Source: Runella sp.
GTDB taxonomy: Bacteria; Bacteroidota; Bacteroidia; Cytophagales; Spirosomataceae
Assembly: GCA_023254175.1 (NCBI GenBank)
Contig: JALQYJ010000021.1
Location: 1 to 45,587, forward strand
Length of the DNA: 45,587 nt
Direction of reading: 5' to 3'
Shown piece after piece: positions 1 to 8,754 of the stretch; positions within the stretch are counted from its first letter, which is position 1; each line of letters starts with the position of its first letter. Both the position numbers and the translations under genes were made by a program. The notes under the pieces are model-generated. The model was not told the origin of the DNA. It ran no database searches and worked only from the letters and a program-made list of their open reading frames with translations.

Positions 1-660
1 GAACGGATTGTGAAAGAACTTCAGCGGCAGTTTACGGCCAAAACTCCACAGGGGGATTGGAAGGTTTTTGGCGAAAAACACTCGATAGGAGCGTTGGAAG
101 TCACCTCAGAATGGGGCGGATTTGTGCACCTCTGTACCGACCGCTACGACCTCATCATGGAGCGAGCCGACATTGCTTCGGCGCGCAAAGCGTTGATTGA
201 TTCCATGAAACCTGCTACTTCAACCTTGCCTTCGTTGTACGTTCACCTCGACACGATGTACACCGAAAACCCACAAGCTGTCGCCCAACGCGCTCAAGAT
301 ACTTATTCCATAAGCGTAGAAATGAACTTGGGAAATTACCGATTGCAAGACACCGAAAGCGCACGCTTGGTACAATCTTCTCAAATTATCAACGTAGCAG
401 GGGCGCCCCTTGCACTTGAAGTGTTGTTGAAGCCTGATTTGAAAGGGGCAGCAGGTCGCCAAGAAACGGTGATTTTGTTGGGTGGGTGGACTACCAAGCC
501 TATCCAAAAAGGCCAGGACACGCGCTACCAACCACAGTTTAGAAAAGGAGGCAAGCTGATAGAAAACCTAGTCGTGACTATCACCGCTCCTACCGAAATC
601 GCTCGCCAAGTTGTGAAAGGTATTGATTGGAAAGCAATTGACGCTACGCTTTTGAAATAA
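1..660 (+). CDS. Unknown protein, 5'-truncated by the window edge
   Basis: The frame is open from the first base; a GTG lies at 10, but bases 1-9 continue the frame without a stop, so the true start is probably upstream. About 216 residues are visible. There is no signal peptide, membrane segment or motif that I recognise in the visible part. The sequence is a mixed, soluble-looking protein with a possible beta-rich C-terminal half, ending in GIDWKAIDATLLK. It faces the minus-strand gene that ends at 715, and a palindrome lies between them. I do not assign a function. Confidence 0.75.
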   Translation, partial: ERIVKELQRQFTAKTPQGDWKVFGEKHSIGALEVTSEWGGFVHLCTDRYDLIMERADIASARKALIDSMKPATSTLPSLYVHLDTMYTENPQAVAQRAQDTYSISVEMNLGNYRLQDTESARLVQSSQIINVAGAPLALEVLLKPDLKGAAGRQETVILLGGWTTKPIQKGQDTRYQPQFRKGGKLIENLVVTITAPTEIARQVVKGIDWKAIDATLLK

Positions 661-680
661 GCGAAATTCGCAGTAGGGTC

Positions 681-697
681 GGGTTAATGAGTAACCC
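681..697. repeat. GGTTA-type palindrome between convergent genes
   Basis: This is a perfect 6-bp stem (GGGTTA / TAACCC) with loop ATGAG, followed by TTT. It sits between two converging genes and could act as a weak bidirectional terminator. The core is nearly the same as the four palindromes at 10656-10753, so it looks like a dispersed repeat family. Confidence 0.6.
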
Positions 698-714
698 TTT
701 AGACCTACACAGTT

Positions 715-2652
715 TTAAATCTTAAAGAGCGAATACCCCAAATCTCTCGTGGAAGACATATCAAACGTATATGAAGTAGAAGTGTTGGGGATTTTCACGC
801 GTACCTTATAACCCAAGGTTCCCGTAGGAAGTCGCCCTGCGAGGTGGGTAAATAAAAACGTTCGTTGCTGAGCATTGTACGACCCAAATACCATTGGATA
901 GGGTTGATTATTTTGGTAAAAACCACCCATCCACCAGCCATTGTAATGCGCCTCAAAAGGTGTTTGCGGATAGCCCCCCGTTATCCACGTTTGTCCGCCG
1001 TCAATACTCACATCTACGTGGACAAGTGATTGATTTTCAATGTGATTTTTATAGGGTGCTATCTTCTTTTGGGCTAAAATAATACTCTCACGTACCATAG
1101 GGTTCACCTTTCCAACAGTATTAGCCTCCCAATTGACAACCCCATAGTTTTGAAGGTTAGCAAACCCTACCATCGCATCATAAATTCGCTGTTCAAATAT
1201 ATCCGTAGTTGCCAAGGAGTAAGGACTAAAATTGTACGTACGGGGCGTAGGCTCCCAATTTAGAAATCCTAATTTGGTTGGTTCTTGATAACGAGCACAG
1301 TAAATAGTACTCCATACAAGCAGCAAAAAATGGTCATCTGTTTGCCAGACCAGTTCGGGCGAGGTAGTCGTAAATTCGACAAAATTTCTACCAGCAGGGA
1401 TATCTATTTCGGTGAATCCACGCCAATGTTGAAACGTAACTCGATACGTTTTATCGGCATTACGAAGGCTTCCATCTTGGGCGTGCAATGATAACCTCAC
1501 CCGACGATTTCCCAGAGCTGTAGAGGGGTCAGCGCCAATATCAACAATATGGTAGCGGGTGGGTATACCTGGGGTTACGTTGGTTTTGGGAGTTTCTCTC
1601 AGGCGAATGATGTCGGTATTGACCCAATAATTTACGTTAGTATCATACTGAAGAACTGCCCACATGGCAAATTGTTGCACAAAATCCCATGCTTCCATGT
1701 AGTTTAGTTCCTCATTGACAGCACGGTTGTTAAATTTATTTTTAAGTTTCCAAATGGGGTTATTGGGCACACCCCAATTTGAATGAATATTACCATTATC
1801 GTCAAACTGAGGAAAGATAAACGGATCCATTTGATTGATCGGGCCTGCTCCGTACTGCCAAATTTTCGCCCCGTTACTGTAGAGTTTTGTTTTGTAAAAC
1901 AACTCCGTAAAAACATAACTCCAGCGGTGCTGAACATGGTCAAAAAACTGATAGTCGTCCCAATTTTTGTAGGTAGGGTCAGTGCCACCGTTCAAAACAT
2001 GGCGGTATTTCCCATTTTCCCACACTTGTCGCCCCCGCAAAATAGACAGCCAATCGGCATTAAAAAATGTCTCTATGTCCCAGCGCAGAAAGCCCATTCG
2101 CCCATCACCTGCGTACTTGGCTCGGCGGTCGAGTTCGTATTCGGTCAGCAAAAAAGGGTTCCATTTGCCTGCTTCGTCCACGTTTTCAATCGTCACCGAC
2201 AAAAAAGGCGCATTAAAACAACGAAAACTTTTTCCCTGAGCCGATAGCACCCGATTCGGGTCAGGAACATACACTGGGTTTCTTCCAAAGTTTACCCCAT
2301 CGACCGTAAAAGCATCCCGAAAAGCTCCTTCATTAATATCTGTGTAACGGTTTTCCTTGGGTTTTCCTTCTCCTACTCCGCCAAAAAACGCTTTAAAACC
2401 ATAATCCCGAAAGTCTGTTACGTCGTCCCATACCACTTTTTGGGCTTCAAAAAGCTTTAACAAGTGTCGAAACGGTTCGTTTGAGGCAGTACTTGACAAA
2501 TCAAAGGTTCCCAATTTTGCATTAGGGGTATATCCTTGTGGATAGCCCCCCTCATCAGGTTCGTAGAGAACTTCCGCTGGAATACCCTGCGCTTCAGCAT
2601 TTTTGCAAAAACCCACACCAAGCAACAATATCCAACAAATACGCTTTATCAT
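715..2652 (-). CDS. Secreted protein of unknown function (645 aa)
   Basis: The protein begins with a clear signal peptide (basic MIKR, hydrophobic stretch, AEAQ cleavage region near residue 21), so it should be exported to the periplasm or beyond. The mature part is rich in Trp, Tyr, Phe and Asn and has no family motif that I can name. A late segment (VHVDVSIDGGQTW, around residues 550-565) resembles the beta-strands of extracellular beta-sandwich domains. No lipobox and no type IX sorting tail are visible. It lies 15 bases downstream of the ELWxxDGT-repeat protein on the same strand, so the two probably form an operon. Function unknown. Confidence 0.85.
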   Translation of the reverse strand: MIKRICWILLLGVGFCKNAEAQGIPAEVLYEPDEGGYPQGYTPNAKLGTFDLSSTASNEPFRHLLKLFEAQKVVWDDVTDFRDYGFKAFFGGVGEGKPKENRYTDINEGAFRDAFTVDGVNFGRNPVYVPDPNRVLSAQGKSFRCFNAPFLSVTIENVDEAGKWNPFLLTEYELDRRAKYAGDGRMGFLRWDIETFFNADWLSILRGRQVWENGKYRHVLNGGTDPTYKNWDDYQFFDHVQHRWSYVFTELFYKTKLYSNGAKIWQYGAGPINQMDPFIFPQFDDNGNIHSNWGVPNNPIWKLKNKFNNRAVNEELNYMEAWDFVQQFAMWAVLQYDTNVNYWVNTDIIRLRETPKTNVTPGIPTRYHIVDIGADPSTALGNRRVRLSLHAQDGSLRNADKTYRVTFQHWRGFTEIDIPAGRNFVEFTTTSPELVWQTDDHFLLLVWSTIYCARYQEPTKLGFLNWEPTPRTYNFSPYSLATTDIFEQRIYDAMVGFANLQNYGVVNWEANTVGKVNPMVRESIILAQKKIAPYKNHIENQSLVHVDVSIDGGQTWITGGYPQTPFEAHYNGWWMGGFYQNNQPYPMVFGSYNAQQRTFLFTHLAGRLPTGTLGYKVRVKIPNTSTSYTFDMSSTRDLGYSLFKI

Positions 2653-2667
2653 GTGCTTTTTTCTTAA

Positions 2668-4989
2668 TTAAAACCTTACTCCCGAAAACAAGCCATTATT
2701 CGTTATCCACAAAATTCTGTCAAGAGCATTTACTTCACCGTCGAGATTTATATCTGCTACCAAGTATTTTCCAAACAACCCATTGGTTTGGGTCCAGGCT
2801 GTAATATCGTTGGCGTTAATCTCCGAACCTATACTTTTTACTATATCACCTGCATACATCATATAACGGGTATCCTTCATTTTTTGCCCAACTGCTGGGG
2901 CGTTGGCAGGGATATAGGATTGATTAATACCAAAATCATAGAAAAATCTCTCGTTTACAAAAAGGGTAGGAGTGGCTGCCACAATAGGTAGGTGATTACG
3001 ATGTTCAACCGCCACGTAATAATCGGTGTATTCTTTTAATTGACTTGGACAACCTTGAATCGTCGGAACTAATCCATTATTTTGAAGTAAAGCAGCCGCT
3101 TTAAAAACAGTAGTGGCAGGGTTAGCAGGGTCGGTTCGTAGAGAAATCAGTACCCAATCCGTAACGGAAGGATCATAAATAGACGCTGTTTCGTTGCCCG
3201 AATAATACCAAGGTGCCCCAGAATAGGGCTGACCAGCAGGTGTTTTAGTAGCCAAAGGATTTATCGGAGTTTGACCTGGCAATAGTCCCTGCTCGTTTAA
3301 CTTAGTCGTCATTGATCCTACTCCATTACGATAGGCACCCTCCAATAGCACACGAATGCTACCAACACTTTCGGGTAGGGGTTTAGTTCGGATAGTAATC
3401 ATGGCAGCGCTTGTACAACCCGTTGTGTAGCGAGCTTCGAGATAAAAGGTAACCTCTGTACTCTCCAACATAATGTTAGTGGGATTTATGACAATAGGAC
3501 CATCATACGAGCCTTTTCGCCATATTGGTTCAGTAAAACTCCCATAATTTGCTACTTGTGCCGGCAATGATAAAGGGCCTTTGTGGCAAATGGTAGTGTC
3601 TGATGCCATCCGTAGAGGCATACATGCTTCTACTTTCCAAATTTCACTTCCTTTTTCGCCATCGTCAGCCGAAAAAAATAGGGTATCACCAATGACCGTA
3701 AGATTACTGACCCCGCTACCTGTTGTACCTGAAAACAACTCCAATACTTTTGTTCCTGCTTCCGTGCCATCCGTTTGCCAAAGTTCTCTTCCCCAAAAAT
3801 CGTCGTAGGCTGTAAAGTAAATACTGGCTTTTCGGAGCATAAACATAGATGGATTACTGTTAGAACCCTCCCCACCAACGCGAATATTTTTGACCATTTT
3901 TGTCCCTGCTACCGTTCCATCCGAGCGCCATAGCTCTTGACCAGACGTTCCATCGGTAGCCGAAAAGTAAAGAACTCCGTTCAGCGCTTTAATATTGCGT
4001 GGGTCACTGCTTCCACTACCCGCCTGAACATCTACAGCAAGAACTGTTCCAGCCGCCGTTCCATTTGATTTCCATAGCTCTATCCCTCTTTGTCCGTCAT
4101 TGGCTGCAAAATAAAGGGTACTATTCAAAGTCGTCAAGTAATGAGGCATTCCACTCATCGAGCCACTCCAAATGTCTTTCACTTGTACCGTACCCGCTGC
4201 AGTCCCATCTGATTTCCACAATTCAAACCCATGTACACCATTAGTAGCTGTAAAGTACAGCGTCCCGTTCAGATTAGTAAGGTACTGAGGATTTGAGCTG
4301 CCTATTCCTTCATAAATATCTTTGACCAAAATTGTCCCGGCTGCCGTACCGTTGGTTTTCCACAGTTCATACCCATTAACGCCATCGTTTGCAACAAAAT
4401 AAAGGGTTTCATTAATGTTGGTTAGTTGCTGAGGGTTTGAGCTTCCTGCCCCTGGCACAATGTCTCTAACAATAACCGTGGTGGCATCTGTACCACCCGA
4501 TTTCCAAAGTTCGCTCCCTGCCCCTTCGGTGGTTGCCACAAAATACAGTGTTCCGTTGACATTCGTTAAGCCACTAGGCATACTACCCTGCGGCCCATTG
4601 TTGATATCCTTCACGCGAGTTGTACCTGCGGCAGTCCCATTCGATTTCCATAGCTCTTGGCCATAACCAACTTGATCAGCGACCAAGTACAATAAACTCC
4701 CCACGCTCATAAGAGCATAGGCCGAACCTGGTAAGTCGGTGATTTTAATGGTATTAGACGATTCGCCCTGCGACCTCCACAGCCCTACGGTAGAACCGTT
4801 TTGTTTAGCCGTAAAATAAAGTGTTCCGTTATGATTAGTGAGAAAGCGCGGGTCGCTTCCCAGCGTTGCCGACGTTGTGAGCGGGTCGGCTTGCAGATTA
4901 ATATCTTTCAGTAATAGCGGATATTGAGCGTACACACTGCTCACCAAAAATAGCAAGCTCCACAAAATAGTTTTCCTAACAAATAGCAT
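2668..4989 (-). CDS. Secreted ELWxxDGT-repeat protein with dockerin-like C-terminus
   Basis: The protein is 773 residues from the chosen ATG, which starts a good signal peptide (MLFVRKTILW...SSVYAQ). A longer reading from 5088 is unlikely, because its extra codons run through a 15-bp terminator-like hairpin and place a non-signal sequence before the signal peptide. After the signal come at least seven copies of a roughly 48-residue unit carrying ELWKSNGTAAGT-like motifs and LYFxAxDG strands, a pattern expected to fold as a beta-propeller. A middle part (GCTSAAMITIRTKPLP) looks like a PKD/Ig-type region. The last 60 residues hold a calcium loop, DINLDGEVNALD, preceded by a weaker copy (INANDITAW), which resembles a type I dockerin pair. 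The role is probably extracellular binding or adhesion; the ligand is unknown. Confidence 0.88.
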   Translation of the reverse strand: MLFVRKTILWSLLFLVSSVYAQYPLLLKDINLQADPLTTSATLGSDPRFLTNHNGTLYFTAKQNGSTVGLWRSQGESSNTIKITDLPGSAYALMSVGSLLYLVADQVGYGQELWKSNGTAAGTTRVKDINNGPQGSMPSGLTNVNGTLYFVATTEGAGSELWKSGGTDATTVIVRDIVPGAGSSNPQQLTNINETLYFVANDGVNGYELWKTNGTAAGTILVKDIYEGIGSSNPQYLTNLNGTLYFTATNGVHGFELWKSDGTAAGTVQVKDIWSGSMSGMPHYLTTLNSTLYFAANDGQRGIELWKSNGTAAGTVLAVDVQAGSGSSDPRNIKALNGVLYFSATDGTSGQELWRSDGTVAGTKMVKNIRVGGEGSNSNPSMFMLRKASIYFTAYDDFWGRELWQTDGTEAGTKVLELFSGTTGSGVSNLTVIGDTLFFSADDGEKGSEIWKVEACMPLRMASDTTICHKGPLSLPAQVANYGSFTEPIWRKGSYDGPIVINPTNIMLESTEVTFYLEARYTTGCTSAAMITIRTKPLPESVGSIRVLLEGAYRNGVGSMTTKLNEQGLLPGQTPINPLATKTPAGQPYSGAPWYYSGNETASIYDPSVTDWVLISLRTDPANPATTVFKAAALLQNNGLVPTIQGCPSQLKEYTDYYVAVEHRNHLPIVAATPTLFVNERFFYDFGINQSYIPANAPAVGQKMKDTRYMMYAGDIVKSIGSEINANDITAWTQTNGLFGKYLVADINLDGEVNALDRILWITNNGLFSGVRF

Positions 4990-5035
4990 TACTGACACCG
5001 AGTTTTTCGAGTATCGCCCACAACGATTACGTCGA

Positions 5036-5072
5036 TGTATCCAAAGAAATGGGCAAAATTTCTTTGGATACA
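5036..5072 (-). terminator. Perfect 15-bp hairpin downstream of the esterase gene
   Basis: TGTATCCAAAGAAAT and its exact reverse complement flank a 7-base loop. It lies 40 bases past the stop of the minus-strand esterase and before the start of the ELWxxDGT gene, so it fits a transcription terminator. There is no long T-run after it, so an mRNA-stabilising role is also possible. Confidence 0.6.
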
Positions 5073-5111
5073 GCAATAAAAGTGCCAAAATAATTAATAC
5101 TGGGTTCTCTA

Positions 5112-6200
5112 TTAGTCAAAGAGCCATTCAACGGCCTTCGGAAACTCTTTCCCCCAGCGCATCTCGGTATGCTCGCCAGCGGGGTCGAGTGATAGCTTAA
5201 ATTGAAGCCGTTCGTTGTTCCACCCTTGACGTTCAATCGCCTCTTTCAGACGCTCTACGCTCGGAATCATGTAGCGCCCCTCTTTCCCACCAGCATAGAC
5301 GTAGATTTTGGTCTCCAGCGGGTTAAAAAATTCGATGGAGTCAAAATAAATTTTGTCTGATACCCAAAGCGAAGGAGAAAAAATCATAAGACGGCCCAAC
5401 GTTTCAGGATACATTAGGCCCGCATATATGCTTATTAAGCCCCCCATTGAGCTACCTCCAATGCCCGTAAATTGACGCTCTGTACGAGTACGATAATTTT
5501 TATCAATGTAAGGCTTCAGAGTACGAACAATAAAATTGGCATATTTTTTCCCTGCTCCTTTGCCAAATTTTGGATGTGTATAGGGTGCAAATTCGTGCAA
5601 ACGGTCTTCGTCACCATGGTCGATAGCCACAACAATAATTCCCCCTCGGTTTTGCTCGGCCAATACCGCCATACGCTTATCTATTTCCCAATTTCCGTAA
5701 ACAGAGCCCTCCCCAAACAAGTTTTGCCCATCTTGTAGATATAATACTGGATAGCGTTTGGTGGAAGTAGCGTAGTCGTGCGGGAGGAGAATACGAATAC
5801 GACGCTTTTTGCCCAATTGAGGGATTTCAAAATCGTCGGCCACCGTCTGGATTGTAGGCACGTATGTCACATCAAACGCACGGCCATCGCGACGCCAGTG
5901 GGGTACAAAATCTTTCTGGGTGATATTTTTTCCTTTGATATGGCGATTTTGAGGGGCTTCTCCAAAAGCATCGAGCTCTACTTGATCCCAGCCACCGCGG
6001 GTATATTTATACTCAAGGGGTTGTTCAAAATGAAAATCGGGGGGAAACTGGAAATGATACCTTCCTGCTCCTATCTTTTGCATCCTATACCGTTCAACAT
6101 CAGGATACCACTCACAGAAATTACCAGAAACAAACACAGGACGCTCGTCGTCAACGGTAGTCGTCAACTCAAGCGCCAAAGACGCATTACGGTTACTCAT
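5112..6200 (-). CDS. Alpha/beta-hydrolase esterase (EstD/Fes-like) with N-terminal glycogen-binding-like domain
   Basis: The 362-residue protein has no signal peptide and is probably cytoplasmic. Residues 1-100 resemble a CBM48/isoamylase-N-like beta-sandwich (VFVSGNFCEWYPD, LEYKYTRGGWDQVE). Residues 130-362 form an esterase-D-type hydrolase domain (PF00756 family): RIRILLPHDY, YPVLYLQDGQNLF, the nucleophile elbow GGSSMGG with Ser251, and a late His344 in GEHTEMRW that would complete the triad. This domain order is common among ferric-enterochelin esterase relatives and carbohydrate esterases; the substrate cannot be told. A TAnnTTTG promoter element lies about 35 bases upstream of the start. 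The gene is followed by a strong hairpin. Confidence 0.88.
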   Translation of the reverse strand: MSNRNASLALELTTTVDDERPVFVSGNFCEWYPDVERYRMQKIGAGRYHFQFPPDFHFEQPLEYKYTRGGWDQVELDAFGEAPQNRHIKGKNITQKDFVPHWRRDGRAFDVTYVPTIQTVADDFEIPQLGKKRRIRILLPHDYATSTKRYPVLYLQDGQNLFGEGSVYGNWEIDKRMAVLAEQNRGGIIVVAIDHGDEDRLHEFAPYTHPKFGKGAGKKYANFIVRTLKPYIDKNYRTRTERQFTGIGGSSMGGLISIYAGLMYPETLGRLMIFSPSLWVSDKIYFDSIEFFNPLETKIYVYAGGKEGRYMIPSVERLKEAIERQGWNNERLQFKLSLDPAGEHTEMRWGKEFPKAVEWLFD

Positions 6201-6234
6201 TCCTCACAGGTTAAATGTGTCGGTTTAACACCTA

Positions 6235-6265
6235 CAAAAATACTAATGTTCAATAAAATTTAAAA
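6235..6265 (-). promoter_or_regulatory. Candidate Bacteroidetes promoter for the esterase gene
   Basis: On the minus strand TATTTTTG matches the -7 consensus TAnnTTTG exactly. A T-rich tetramer (TTTT instead of TTTG) lies 19 bases upstream. The predicted transcript would have a leader of roughly 30 bases. Confidence 0.45.
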
Positions 6266-6275
6266 ATTTCTAGTT

Positions 6276-6668
6276 TTAATCCTCTTTCTCCTTGCTCTGT
6301 CGGTACCAATGTCGTATGACCACTTTTTGAAGTTCACGTTTAATTATTAGCTCCGATAATAGTTGTAAACTCGAATGAATCGCCGTAGGAATGGCGCGGT
6401 GAATTTGTTTTTCGGTCAAATCGACCCGATTTAGGAGGTGTTTTAGGGTTCCTCCTTTTTTAAAATGCTCGTCTATTTTTTGAGCCAAATATTCACGCAA
6501 CTCTTCAAACGAATAGCGTTTGTCAATGTCGAGTTCTAAGGGTAGCTGGGCAGTTTGAAAGTCTTTTGTGAGTTGTAGCAACAAATCCCGCAGTAAGTTA
6601 GGCAACCGAAATACCTGCTCTAGTTCTTCTGGAGATGAATTGGTTAATTTATCATTTTCTTGCGGCAT
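6276..6668 (-). CDS. Small helical protein of unknown function (130 aa)
   Basis: A charged, soluble, mostly helical protein of 130 residues with no signal peptide. It is rich in Leu, Glu, Lys and Gln, and the C-terminus is strongly basic then acidic (RHWYRQSKEKED). I see no cysteine pair or DNA-binding motif. It lies about 75 bases upstream of the esterase start on the same strand, but that gene has its own promoter element. The upstream side faces the divergent transglutaminase gene. Function unknown. Confidence 0.7.
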   Translation of the reverse strand: MPQENDKLTNSSPEELEQVFRLPNLLRDLLLQLTKDFQTAQLPLELDIDKRYSFEELREYLAQKIDEHFKKGGTLKHLLNRVDLTEKQIHRAIPTAIHSSLQLLSELIIKRELQKVVIRHWYRQSKEKED

Positions 6669-6801
6669 TGTTGTTCATTCGGTATCATGTGATGCTGTCT
6701 CATTTTCCACGAAGGAAGGCTAACAGCAGAATAAAGACAGCAAAATAAAACTTTTCTTTCGAACCTACCGTTATTTGAAAACTACACTAATTCCTTCTCC
6801 T

Positions 6802-8754
6802 ATGATAATGCGCTTTGCGTTGATGAATTTCAGAGGTATACTAGCCTTCTTCCTTTTCGCACTCTCAGCCGCTTGTTTTTCAGCTTTTGCGCAACCCAAA
6901 GTCAATTTATCTCAATTAAAGGTGCGTTTTCCCGACGACGAAATGGCCTACCTCAATCGCTCTGAAAAAGTGGAAATTGGGGTTGTCAATGGAGAATTAC
7001 AAATCGACGTTTTCCATCAGGAAGATCGCGTATTTTTAGACAAAAGAGCTAGTGTGTTTGCCGACGAACGTATTTACTTTTCCGAAGCTTTTCAGGAAAT
7101 CAAAGACCTCCATGCCATTTCGTACATTCCCGAAAAATCAGGTTATGCTCGTATTCCTGTAACCGACATCAAAACCGAACGCCCCAGCCCAGGGGGAGGA
7201 ATATTTTTTGACGACATGCAGGTCAAAAAATTCACGTTCCCAGGAGCCAAAGAAGGCGGTATCGGAACGGTTTCGTATACCGAACGAGTCAAAAATCCCT
7301 ATATGCTTTCGGGTTTTGTGTTTGGAAATTACGTCCCTGTTATCAATAGCGAATTTTCGGTTTCGTTTCCTCAATCAGTCAAGGTGTCTTACAAAACCTA
7401 TGGCGACATGAAAGGGATTGCCTTCACAAAAACTACCCAAAACGGCAAAAACGTTTATACGTGGAAAGCGCAAAATTTAAAGGCATCGCCTCTGGAAACG
7501 GAATCGCTTTCGCTGCGCCATTATGTGCCACAAGTTTTTTTGTTTATCGAAAGTTATACCGCCAACGGACAAACTAAAGAGGTGCTGGGTGATATCCCCA
7601 AGCTTTTTAATTACTACAAAAGCTTAGTCAAAGACCTTAACAAGCAACCCAGTCCGCAGCTAAAAGCCCTCACCGACTCATTGACTCGCGGGAAAAGCGA
7701 GCTGGAAAAAATTCGCTCGGTTTATTATTGGGTGCAAGACCACGTCAAATACATTGCTTTTGAAGAAGGACTCGGAGGATTTATTCCTCGCCAAGCCAAC
7801 GATGTTTGTCAAAAACGCTATGGCGACTGTAAAGATATGGCAAGTCTTACTTCTTCGATGCTCAATTTAGCTGGAATTCCGTCGTATTTGGTATGGATTG
7901 GTACCCGCGACATTCCGTACAAATACGCCGAAAACCCTTCCATGAGCGTTGATAATCACATGATTGCCGCGGTAAAGTGGCAAGGAAAATGGCAGTTTCT
8001 CGACGCCACCGACGACCGTATTGACTTCGGTCTTCCGACTTCCCATATCCAAGGAAAAGAAGCCTTAATAATGACCTCGGAAGATACACACGAAATTGTA
8101 CCTGTTTCTATTGTTCCGGCTTCTCAAAATACCAAAGTAGATTCGATGATACTTGCGATTGACGGAAAAACCTTGAAAGGAAACGGCACGTTGACTTTTC
8201 AAGGACTATGGAAAACATCGCTCAAATCGGCTGTTCAGTATCGTTCGGAGCCACAACGCGACGAATACTACAAAAACGTACTCAGCAGAGGCTCTAACAA
8301 ATGTGCTTTATTAAAAAATTCAGTCACAGGACTTCAAGACCGTGACGTACCTGTACGGCTTCAATACGCTTTTTCAGTACCAGACTACGTTCAGGAGGCA
8401 GCAGGAGAACTTTTTATCAACCCTCATTTGACGCGCCCTTGGGCTGATAAACGACTGGAAGATAGCCGCAAAAACGACTGGAAGCATGAGTTTACACACA
8501 TCGAAGAAATGGTAACAACTTTACCCATTCCAAAGGGTTATAGCGTCACCAACCTTCCTACCAATGCGTCGTTTTCTCACCCCGATTTTGGATTTAAACT
8601 AAGTTATGAACAAAAAAATGACCAAATCGTGATTCGTAGTCAATGGACTTTGAACACGCTTTTGGTCAAAAAATCAAGTTTTCCTGAATGGAATAAAATG
8701 GTCACAGCTCTCAACGAAGCCTACAGTGAAGTAATTTCGTTGAAGAAAGGCTAG
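6802..8754 (+). CDS. DUF3857 / transglutaminase-like secreted protein
   Basis: A signal peptide (MIMRFALMNFRGILAFFLFAL...SAFAQ) sends the protein to the periplasm. I chose the ATG at 6802; a TTG at 6775 and an ATG at 6823 are alternatives. Residues 45-240 match the beta-rich DUF3857 domain that usually precedes transglutaminase domains in Bacteroidetes. The transglutaminase-like core follows: Cys343 in YGDCKDMA, His386 in VDNHMI and Asp401 in FLDATD form a complete Cys-His-Asp triad, so it is probably an active cysteine peptidase or crosslinking-type enzyme. The C-terminal 220 residues form another beta-rich domain. Its stop overlaps that of the converging ygiQ gene within the same CTAG. Confidence 0.88.
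   Translation: MIMRFALMNFRGILAFFLFALSAACFSAFAQPKVNLSQLKVRFPDDEMAYLNRSEKVEIGVVNGELQIDVFHQEDRVFLDKRASVFADERIYFSEAFQEIKDLHAISYIPEKSGYARIPVTDIKTERPSPGGGIFFDDMQVKKFTFPGAKEGGIGTVSYTERVKNPYMLSGFVFGNYVPVINSEFSVSFPQSVKVSYKTYGDMKGIAFTKTTQNGKNVYTWKAQNLKASPLETESLSLRHYVPQVFLFIESYTANGQTKEVLGDIPKLFNYYKSLVKDLNKQPSPQLKALTDSLTRGKSELEKIRSVYYWVQDHVKYIAFEEGLGGFIPRQANDVCQKRYGDCKDMASLTSSMLNLAGIPSYLVWIGTRDIPYKYAENPSMSVDNHMIAAVKWQGKWQFLDATDDRIDFGLPTSHIQGKEALIMTSEDTHEIVPVSIVPASQNTKVDSMILAIDGKTLKGNGTLTFQGLWKTSLKSAVQYRSEPQRDEYYKNVLSRGSNKCALLKNSVTGLQDRDVPVRLQYAFSVPDYVQEAAGELFINPHLTRPWADKRLEDSRKNDWKHEFTHIEEMVTTLPIPKGYSVTNLPTNASFSHPDFGFKLSYEQKNDQIVIRSQWTLNTLLVKKSSFPEWNKMVTALNEAYSEVISLKKG

Noticed and set aside
2800-4900. 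DNA direct repeats that could suggest a CRISPR-like array
   Set aside because: The repeats are about 144 bases apart, degenerate and in frame; they encode the ELWxxDGT protein units.
4990-5088. Longer N-terminus of the ELWxxDGT protein
   Set aside because: It reads through a perfect 15-bp hairpin and puts 33 basic residues before a normal signal peptide.
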